Shown here: one piece after another, positions 1-5,343 of the stretch
Numbering within the stretch: position 1 is the stretch's first letter
Layout: each line of letters opens with the position of its first letter
Source of the DNA: UBA7446 sp964014735
GTDB taxonomy: Bacteria; Bacteroidota; Bacteroidia; Flavobacteriales; Flavobacteriaceae
Assembly: GCA_964014735.1 (NCBI GenBank)
Contig: CAXHBH010000048.1
Coordinates: forward strand, 1 to 6,398
Reading direction: 5' to 3'
DNA: 6,398 bases
The notes under the pieces: model-generated
What the model saw: the letters and a program-made list of their open reading frames with translations, nothing else
The model's database searches: none
Told to the model about the DNA's origin: nothing
Program-made: the position numbers and the translations under genes

Positions 1-112
1 TAATCAAGAACTTGAAAACGGCATAAAAAAAGCGGTTAAAAAAGAAGATTATGAATTGGCTGCCCGTTTAAGGGATGAAATTTCTAAACGTTCAAACAAA
101 GCTAAAGAATGA
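1..112 (+). CDS. C-terminal end of a UVR-motif protein, probably bifunctional nuclease family (5' partial)
   Basis: Only the last 36 codons are present; the frame is open from base 2 to the TGA at 110-112. The peptide starts NQELENGIKKAVKKEDYE and continues with the AARLRDEI core. This is the UVR motif (helical hairpin) found at the C-terminus of UvrB, inside UvrC, in McsA, and at the C-terminus of the Bacteroidetes DUF151/bifunctional nuclease proteins. The motif mediates protein-protein contact rather than catalysis. I favour the nuclease family because I recall it directly upstream of a nupC-type gene in flavobacteria, but the catalytic part lies outside the window, so UvrB or another UVR protein is not excluded. 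Its stop overlaps the start of the next gene (ATGA), which suggests translational coupling and a shared transcript. Confidence 0.7.
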   Translation, partial: NQELENGIKKAVKKEDYELAARLRDEISKRSNKAKE

Positions 113-1452
113 TATTGTCGTATTTAGCTCACCAGCCTATTGCTGCACATCATGGCATAACATTGATTGGAACCATACAAGCAATTTGTGGAATCATAGT
201 ATTGCTGCTGATTGCTTATTTATGCAGTGCCAACCGCAAAGCAATCCATTGGAAAACCGTTGGGTTTGGTTTACTACTACAATTTGTTTTAGCGCTGAGT
301 ATCCTAAAATTAAGTTGGGTTCAAAGCATTTTTAATGCAGTTGGAAAAATATTCGTTAGCATTTTAGACTTTACCGCTGTTGGAAGCGTATTTTTGTTTG
401 GTGAACTTATGAATGTGGACACTTACGGTTTCATATTCGTATTTCAAATACTACCTACTATAATCTTCTTTGCTGCTCTGACTTCGCTATTTTTTTACTT
501 TGGTATATTACAATTTTTAGTTAAGTTTTTGGCCAAAGGGACTGCAAAGCTTCTCAATATTTCAGGAGCAGAAAGCCTTTCGGTAATTGGAAACATATTT
601 TTAGGACAAACAGAAGCTCCACTGCTTATAAAGGCATATCTACCTAAGATGAATCGTTCAGAGATACTTTTGGTTATGATTGGTGGCATGGCAACTGTAG
701 CAGGAGGTGTCTTGGCGGCATACATCGGATTTTTAGGAGGGGATGATCCTATATTACGCTTGGCGTTTGCCAAACACTTGCTTGCAGCCTCGGTTATGGC
801 CGCACCAGGTGCAATTGTAGCTTCGAAAATATTATTTCCGCAAACAGAATCTGTTGACAAAAACACCGTAGTCTCCACACAAGAAGTGGGCAGTAATATG
901 CTTGATGCTATTGCTAACGGCACATTACAGGGTGTTAAGCTCGCTGCAAATATTGGTGGGATGCTACTGGTTTTTGTAGCCTTAATTGCAATGTTAAATG
1001 GGGTGCTATTCGAAATTGGAGAAATTACCAGTCTGAATGGATGGATTGCAAATCGGTCTTCTTATGATGCACTTTCAATAGAAGCCATCTTAGGCACTTT
1101 ATTTGCACCAATTATGTGGCTCATTGGCGTTCCTTGGGACGATTTATTGCCAATGGGGCAGCTGTTGGGTATCAAACTTGCGGCAAGTGAATTTGTGGGT
1201 TATATTCAACTGGCTGAACTAAAAGATGTGGCTAATGAAATTCATTTCAGCAGTCAAAAATCTATTGTGATGGCAACATATATGCTATGTGGGTTTGCCA
1301 ATTTCGCATCAATTGGGATTCAAATTGGTGGGATTGGTGGGCTAGCACCAAACCAACGAAAGACACTTTCAAAATTTGGTTTTCGTGCTGTTCTGGGTGG
1401 TACCATTGCCTCATTGCTTTCTGCTACACTTGCAGGCGCACTGTTGGGATAA
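109..1452 (+). CDS. nupC: NupC-type concentrative nucleoside transporter (CNT family)
   Basis: This 447-residue polytopic inner-membrane protein should import nucleosides by ion symport. The N-terminus has two hydrophobic helices (about residues 17-40 and 50-70). The CNT core follows, with the GQTEAPLL signature at residues 166-173 (re-entrant loop HP1), then the IGGMATVAGG stretch. The second half carries ASEFVGY with Glu361 and GFANFASIGIQIGG with Phe396, Asn398 and Ser401. These correspond to the nucleoside-contacting Gln/Thr/Glu, Glu, Phe, Asn and Ser of the Vibrio cholerae CNT structure, so the binding site looks intact. The ATG at 109 overlaps the preceding stop as ATGA, and the length fits bacterial CNTs (about 400-430). 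Followed by thyA and a DHFR, it plausibly supplies pyrimidine nucleosides for salvage. Exact specificity and the coupling ion (H+ or Na+) cannot be read from the sequence. Confidence 0.93.
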   Translation: MILSYLAHQPIAAHHGITLIGTIQAICGIIVLLLIAYLCSANRKAIHWKTVGFGLLLQFVLALSILKLSWVQSIFNAVGKIFVSILDFTAVGSVFLFGELMNVDTYGFIFVFQILPTIIFFAALTSLFFYFGILQFLVKFLAKGTAKLLNISGAESLSVIGNIFLGQTEAPLLIKAYLPKMNRSEILLVMIGGMATVAGGVLAAYIGFLGGDDPILRLAFAKHLLAASVMAAPGAIVASKILFPQTESVDKNTVVSTQEVGSNMLDAIANGTLQGVKLAANIGGMLLVFVALIAMLNGVLFEIGEITSLNGWIANRSSYDALSIEAILGTLFAPIMWLIGVPWDDLLPMGQLLGIKLAASEFVGYIQLAELKDVANEIHFSSQKSIVMATYMLCGFANFASIGIQIGGIGGLAPNQRKTLSKFGFRAVLGGTIASLLSATLAGALLG

Positions 1453-1532
1453 TAGTTGAAAACCTTTTGAAAAAGAATTTATCACAATGCGAGATATTTT
1501 GATCTAGATTTTAATTTTACAAAAAACAAACA

Positions 1533-2357
1533 ATGCAGCAGTATTTAGATTTGGTTCGACGTGCCCGCAACAACGGAGCTGTTAAAGGAGACAGAACAGG
1601 AACGGGTACCAGAAGTGTTTTTGGACACCAAATGCGTTTTGACTTATCAGTGGGTTTCCCGCTTGTAACAACCAAAAAAATACATCTAAAATCGGTCATC
1701 CACGAACTGCTTTGGTTTATCAAGGGAGACACCAACACGGCTTACCTCACCGATAACGGGGTGCGTATATGGAATGAATGGGCTGATGAAAATGGAGATT
1801 TGGGACCAGTATATGGTCATCAATGGCGCAACTGGAACAGTGAGAATGTAGATCAGCTCAAACAGGTAATCGAAACTCTTAAAAGCAACCCAAACAGCCG
1901 ACGCATGTTGATTTCTGCATGGAATCCTGGCGTTCTACCAGATACCTCAAAAAGTTTTTCTGAAAATGTTGCTAATGGTAAGGCTGCACTGCCGCCATGT
2001 CATGCATTTTTTCAATTTTATGTAGCAGATGGCAAGTTGTCCTGCCAGTTATATCAACGAAGTGCTGATATTTTCTTGGGTGTTCCGTTTAATATTGCCT
2101 CCTATGCGTTACTCACTGAAATGATGGCACAGGTTTGTGGGCTTAAAGCAGGAGAATTTATCCACACTCTTGGAGATGCACACATATATACCAATCACTT
2201 TGACCAAGTTCAACTGCAGTTAAGCAGAGATCCCAAACCACTACCCAAGTTAAAACTTAATCCAGATATCAACGATCTTTTTGATTTTAAATACGAGGAC
2301 ATTGAAGTCTTGAATTACGACCCGCATCCTGGCATTAAAGGAGTAGTCGCTGTTTAA
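1533..2357 (+). CDS. thyA: Thymidylate synthase
   Basis: A cytoplasmic 274-residue ThyA that methylates dUMP to dTMP with 5,10-methylene-tetrahydrofolate, releasing dihydrofolate. The N-terminus MQQYLDLVRRA and the DRTGTGTRSVFGHQ block fix the start and include the phosphate-binding Arg21. The catalytic Cys156 sits in LPPCHAFFQF (E. coli Cys146). Arg176, Asp179 and Asn187 in QRSADIFLGVPFN, and His217/Tyr219 in DAHIYTNHF, match the dUMP-binding residues of E. coli ThyA at a constant offset of 10. The offset comes from a short insertion before the catalytic loop (around residues 137-150, SKSFSENVANGKA). The gene lies 80 bp after nupC, in a gap without a convincing terminator or exact -7 element. 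The start is preceded by an A-rich leader and not by a Shine-Dalgarno sequence. The next gene begins 10 bp downstream and encodes the reductase that recycles the dihydrofolate. Confidence 0.98.
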   Translation: MQQYLDLVRRARNNGAVKGDRTGTGTRSVFGHQMRFDLSVGFPLVTTKKIHLKSVIHELLWFIKGDTNTAYLTDNGVRIWNEWADENGDLGPVYGHQWRNWNSENVDQLKQVIETLKSNPNSRRMLISAWNPGVLPDTSKSFSENVANGKAALPPCHAFFQFYVADGKLSCQLYQRSADIFLGVPFNIASYALLTEMMAQVCGLKAGEFIHTLGDAHIYTNHFDQVQLQLSRDPKPLPKLKLNPDINDLFDFKYEDIEVLNYDPHPGIKGVVAV

Positions 2358-2367
2358 TCTTTAAATT

Positions 2368-3270
2368 ATGTTTGGAAAAAGAAAAACTTCATCAGCCATA
2401 GACCCACAACAGCTCACACTGGTCGAGAATGCGCAAAAACGTATTGCTCAAAAAACCTGGTTCCACAGGCATTTACTGGTCTCGGTTTTTGTTATTTTTT
2501 TTGCATTGGTAGTCAATCTAGCTTTTAAATATAAAGTCGAATTTATGCCCTTTAACACCAATTGGTCGTTTGCCTTAGCCACGCTATTGGGTGCAGCGTT
2601 AGTCATTCACTTTTTTCGTGTTTATTTGTTTCATTCGTTTATGGGCAAAGCTTGGGAAACAGAACAAATGGAGTTTTTGCTAAAAAAGCAAGCGCTTAAA
2701 GTTGAAAAATTAAAACGCAATATGGACAAAGAAGCTGCCCTTAAAGCAAGTGCAGAATGGGAGCGTGAAAATCAGAAAAGGAACATCACCATAATTGCCG
2801 CTGCTGCAGAAAATAATGCACTTGGGAAAGACAATAAACTCATTTGGCATTTGTCTGATGACCTAAAGCATTTTAAAAACTTAACCAAAGGACATCACAT
2901 TATTATGGGTAGAAAGACCTTTGAATCTATGCCTAAAGCACTGCCTAATCGTACTAATATTGTGATTACTAGACAAGAAGATTACACCGCCGAAGACGCA
3001 CATATTGTGCATTCGCTAGAGGCTGCTTTGGCACTTGCACAAGAAGATGAGCAGCCATTTATTATTGGTGGTGGTGAGATTTACAGACAAGGTTTGGCTT
3101 ATGCAGATAGTATTGAACTCACAAGGGTTCATGCAGATTTCGAAGCCGATACTTTTTTTCCCGAAATAGACCCTGCCAAATGGAGTGAAATTTGGCGCGA
3201 AAACAGAGACATGGACGAAAAGCATCAACATGCTTTTTCTTTTATCCGTTATGAAAAAATTAAAGCATGA
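2368..3270 (+). CDS. folA: 2TM membrane domain fused to dihydrofolate reductase
   Basis: One uninterrupted 300-codon frame has two parts. Residues about 20-95 look like a 2TM domain: basic N-terminus, a WFHRH motif, hydrophobic segments at about 36-53 and 67-88, then RVYLFHSFMGKAWE. Residues about 95-138 are charged, Lys/Glu-rich and probably helical. Residues 139-300 form a complete DHFR of normal length (162 aa): NITIIAAAAENNALG, WHLSDDL with Asp165 equivalent to the catalytic Asp27 of E. coli, IIMGRKT with Arg182 for NADPH phosphate, FIIGGGEIYRQ at 231-241, and LTRVHADFEADTFFPE near the end. DHFR reduces dihydrofolate to tetrahydrofolate with NADPH, closing the cycle opened by ThyA just upstream. 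Two membrane passes with a basic N-terminus would leave the enzyme on the cytoplasmic face. In flavobacteria I recall 2TM and DHFR as adjacent separate genes, so the fusion is notable. An internal ATG at 2722 could in principle yield soluble DHFR, but it has no clear ribosome binding site. The stop overlaps fabD (ATGA). Confidence 0.93.
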   Translation: MFGKRKTSSAIDPQQLTLVENAQKRIAQKTWFHRHLLVSVFVIFFALVVNLAFKYKVEFMPFNTNWSFALATLLGAALVIHFFRVYLFHSFMGKAWETEQMEFLLKKQALKVEKLKRNMDKEAALKASAEWERENQKRNITIIAAAAENNALGKDNKLIWHLSDDLKHFKNLTKGHHIIMGRKTFESMPKALPNRTNIVITRQEDYTAEDAHIVHSLEAALALAQEDEQPFIIGGGEIYRQGLAYADSIELTRVHADFEADTFFPEIDPAKWSEIWRENRDMDEKHQHAFSFIRYEKIKA

Positions 3271-4148
3271 ATGTAGCAATGTTTCCTGGGCAAGGTGCCC
3301 AATTTGTTGGCATGGGCAAAGACTTATACGACCAACACCCAATAGCTAAAGAAAGATTTAACAGCGCAAATGCACTATTGGGCTTTTCTATTACAGAAAT
3401 AATGTTTAGTGGTGATATAGAAGCACTGAAAGAAACCAAGGTAACCCAGCCTGCCATTTTTCTGCATTCCGTAATCAGTTATGAACTGGCAAAAAAATCA
3501 AATCCTGACATGGCAGCAGGTCATTCTTTGGGTGAATTTTCTGCAATTACCGCATGTGGTGCTTTATCTTTTGAAGATGGGCTATCTTTGGTGTCCAAAC
3601 GGGCACAAGCCATGCAAGCAGCATGTGATGTTACCAAAGGAACCATGGCGGCCGTGTTAGCATTGGCGGACGAAGTAGTGGAGCAAGTGTGTCGAGACAT
3701 GAACGGAGTTGTGGTGGCCGCCAATTATAACTGCCCAGGGCAATTAGTTATTTCGGGTGCTTTCCCTGCTGTAGAATCCGCTTGTGAAGTGCTAAAAGAA
3801 AAAGGTGCCAAACGCGCAATGCTTCTCCCTGTAGGTGGTGCTTTTCACTCACCACTTATGGAACCTGCACAAGAAGAATTGGCAAAAGCCATTTTAGAAA
3901 CCAACTTTAATACTCCAAGCTGTCCAATTTACCAAAATATAACTGGTGCACCTACTCAAGATGCAGGTCTAATCAAAGAAAATCTAATAGCACAACTAAC
4001 GGGCCCCGTAAAATGGACACAAACCATCAAACAAATGCGTGAAGATGGCGCCAGTTTATTCACTGAATATGGTCCTGGTAAAGTACTACAAGGATTGGTC
4101 AAAAAAATAGACCGCGAAGGCGAAGTGCAATCCGCTGTATTAGATTAA
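3267..4148 (+). CDS. fabD: Malonyl-CoA:ACP transacylase
   Basis: A 293-residue cytoplasmic enzyme that moves malonyl groups from CoA to acyl carrier protein for fatty-acid elongation. It begins MNVAMFPGQGAQFVGMG, the conserved oxyanion-loop start. GHSLGEFSA places the nucleophile at Ser87. Arg112 in SKRAQAMQ lies 25 residues later, as Arg117 follows Ser92 in E. coli, and binds the malonyl carboxylate. GGAFHSPLM gives the catalytic His194. YGPGKVLQGLVKKI closes the fold. Its length is slightly below the 309 residues of E. coli FabD, and nothing appears missing. The start codon overlaps the DHFR stop (ATGA), so it is probably translated from the thymidylate operon transcript. No other fatty-acid gene is in view. 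The 3' end overlaps the converging aminotransferase gene by 4 bp inside a perfect palindrome. Confidence 0.97.
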   Translation: MNVAMFPGQGAQFVGMGKDLYDQHPIAKERFNSANALLGFSITEIMFSGDIEALKETKVTQPAIFLHSVISYELAKKSNPDMAAGHSLGEFSAITACGALSFEDGLSLVSKRAQAMQAACDVTKGTMAAVLALADEVVEQVCRDMNGVVVAANYNCPGQLVISGAFPAVESACEVLKEKGAKRAMLLPVGGAFHSPLMEPAQEELAKAILETNFNTPSCPIYQNITGAPTQDAGLIKENLIAQLTGPVKWTQTIKQMREDGASLFTEYGPGKVLQGLVKKIDREGEVQSAVLD

Positions 4149-4153
4149 TCTAA
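4140..4153. repeat. 14-bp perfect palindrome spanning both convergent stop codons
   Basis: The sequence TTAGATTAATCTAA equals its own reverse complement. On each strand it reads TTA GAT TAA, that is Leu-Asp-stop, forming the end of FabD on the plus strand and the end of the aminotransferase on the minus strand. It is AT-rich, with no loop and no following T-run, so it is not a standard intrinsic terminator. No other terminator-like hairpin is visible between the two genes. Confidence 0.85.
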
Positions 4154-5275
4154 AAACTCCAGTACTTTTTTACAAATAAATTGTATTTGTTCATCATCTA
4201 GTTCACTATGCATTGGTAGTGATATGACTTCATCAATTAATTTGTTAGTTACTTTAAAATCTTCCTCAAGATAATTTGAAGATTTGTAAGCTTTTTGCAG
4301 ATGCAATGGAACAGGATAATATACACCAAAAGGAATTTTATTATCGGTTAAATATTGGCCCAAAGAATCTCTATCTGCTCCCAAAATTCTCAATGTGTAT
4401 TGATGAAAGACATGGGAATCTTGTTCTCCTACCGTTTTCGGGGTAATAATTTTAGGGTTTTTTCGAAAAAAATGTGAATATTTTTCTGCAGACTCTTTTC
4501 TGCTTTGATTATATGAGTCTAAAAGTTTTAATTTCTCGTTTAGAACAGCAGCTTGAATACTATCTAATCTCGAATTAACTCCAACCACGTCGTGATAATA
4601 TCTTTTATACATACCATGATTAGCAATACCCCTTATTAAATGAGCTAATTCATCATTGTTTGTAAAAATTGCTCCACCATCTCCATAACATCCCAAGTTT
4701 TTTGATGGGAAAAAAGATGTTGTGCCTACATCACCGATACAACCTGTTTTAACTTTTTCTGCTGTTTTGTGTTTAAAATTAGCCCCCAAAGCCTGAGCGT
4801 TGTCTTCAATTACATACAAGTTGTTTTTTTTGGCAATTTTTAATATTGCATCCATTTCTGCTGCTTGACCAAAAAGATGCACAGGCACAATTGCTTTAGT
4901 TTTAGAAGTAACAGCTTTTTCAATAGCCTTAGGGCTGATATTAAATGTTTCTAAATCAACATCTACTAGTACCGGAGTAAGACCTAGAAGAGCAATAACT
5001 TCAACAGTTGATGCATATGTAAAATCTGCTGTTATCACTTCGTCGCCTGGCTTAAGCCCCAATCCCATCATGGCAATCTGAAGGGCATCGGTACCATTAG
5101 CACATGGAATTACATGCTTAACACCAAGATAGGCTTCAAGGTTGGTTTGGAAGGTCTTTACAGCAGGCCCATTAATGAATTGAGCAGAATTTAGTACTTC
5201 TTCAATACCCTTGTCTACTTTTAATTTAATAAATTGATATTGGGTCTGTAAATCGACCATCTGTATTTTACGCAT
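4145..5275 (-). CDS. WbpE-like sugar-nucleotide aminotransferase (DegT/DnrJ/EryC1/StrS family)
   Basis: A 376-residue, PLP-dependent fold-type I aminotransferase that should transfer an amino group from glutamate to a keto-sugar nucleotide. Landmarks in order: MVDLQTQYQFIKLKVDKGI; QFINGPAVKTF; CANGTDALQIAM at 58-69 (PLP phosphate region); TYASTVE; VIEDNAQALGA with Asp158, which holds the PLP ring nitrogen; SFFPSKNLGCYGDGGA with the Schiff-base Lys192; GVNSRLDSIQAAVL; HQYTLRI; YYPVPLHLQKAY; and SLPMHSEL. The closest family I recall is WbpE/WlbC, which aminates UDP-3-keto-GlcNAc uronic acid. GnnB-type enzymes making UDP-GlcNAc3N for lipid A belong to the same superfamily and cannot be separated from it here. 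It sits divergently beside kdtA, which fits an LPS or surface-glycan role. Sampled rows are markedly more AT-rich than fabD or kdtA. The start follows an exact -7 element by a short leader. Confidence 0.92.
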   Translation of the reverse strand: MRKIQMVDLQTQYQFIKLKVDKGIEEVLNSAQFINGPAVKTFQTNLEAYLGVKHVIPCANGTDALQIAMMGLGLKPGDEVITADFTYASTVEVIALLGLTPVLVDVDLETFNISPKAIEKAVTSKTKAIVPVHLFGQAAEMDAILKIAKKNNLYVIEDNAQALGANFKHKTAEKVKTGCIGDVGTTSFFPSKNLGCYGDGGAIFTNNDELAHLIRGIANHGMYKRYYHDVVGVNSRLDSIQAAVLNEKLKLLDSYNQSRKESAEKYSHFFRKNPKIITPKTVGEQDSHVFHQYTLRILGADRDSLGQYLTDNKIPFGVYYPVPLHLQKAYKSSNYLEEDFKVTNKLIDEVISLPMHSELDDEQIQFICKKVLEFLD

Positions 5276-5293
5276 TGCAATTTTTTAGCAAGA

Positions 5294-5301
5294 CAAAATT
5301 A
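5294..5301 (-). promoter_or_regulatory. Candidate -7 promoter element for the aminotransferase gene
   Basis: Read on the minus strand, these bases are TAATTTTG, an exact match to the Bacteroidetes -7 consensus TAnnTTTG. The start codon begins 18 nt downstream, leaving a leader of roughly 10-14 nt. No clear TTG is found at the expected -33 spacing; the nearest T-rich run is TTTC about 22 nt upstream, so the call rests on the -7 element and on its position. Confidence 0.45.
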
Positions 5302-5312
5302 CAAAAAACTAA

Positions 5313-5324
5313 CGCCTGTTGGCG
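5313..5324. repeat. Small GC-rich inverted repeat in the divergent intergenic region
   Basis: CGCC-TGTT-GGCG forms a perfect 4-bp stem with a 4-base loop and is the only GC-rich patch in the 68-bp region between the two divergent start codons. It lies between the two candidate -7 elements, where a regulator or RNA polymerase could contact it. It could also be chance; no T-run follows on either strand, so it is not a terminator. Confidence 0.35.
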
Positions 5325-5331
5325 AAATAAG

Positions 5332-5339
5332 TATCTTTG
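5332..5339 (+). promoter_or_regulatory. Candidate -7 promoter element for kdtA
   Basis: TATCTTTG matches TAnnTTTG exactly and ends 4 bases before the kdtA ATG at 5344. With the usual spacing, transcription would start at or within a few bases of the ATG, giving a leaderless or near-leaderless message. No TTG is seen at the expected -33 distance; the TTG at 5319-5321 is only 10 bases upstream. If the element is not used, kdtA must be read from a promoter further upstream within the aminotransferase gene. Confidence 0.4.
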
Positions 5340-5343
5340 AGCC

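Noticed and set aside
495..923. 142-codon minus-strand open frame inside nupC
   Set aside because: It lies wholly antisense to a strongly conserved CNT transporter, shows no recognisable motif, and has a composition expected from reading that gene backwards.
109..1452. nupC as a truncated or inactive transporter
   Set aside because: All the CNT signature residues I can place (GQTE, Glu361, Phe396, Asn398, Ser401) are present and the length is normal.
1453..1532. Promoter or terminator in the nupC-thyA gap
   Set aside because: The bases near 1494-1500 (TATTTTG) are one short of TAnnTTTG, and no stem followed by a T-run is present. A weak promoter is possible, but the sequence does not support a call.
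2640..2790. Sequencing frameshift as the cause of the 2TM-DHFR fusion
   Set aside because: The linker translates in one frame into a plausible charged helix with normal codon use, and both domains are in that same frame, so no indel is needed. A missed stop-codon substitution cannot be excluded from the sequence alone.
3016..3342. 108-codon minus-strand open frame across the DHFR/fabD junction
   Set aside because: It is antisense to two conserved genes, including the DHFR GGG motif and the FabD GQGAQ motif, and has no features of its own.
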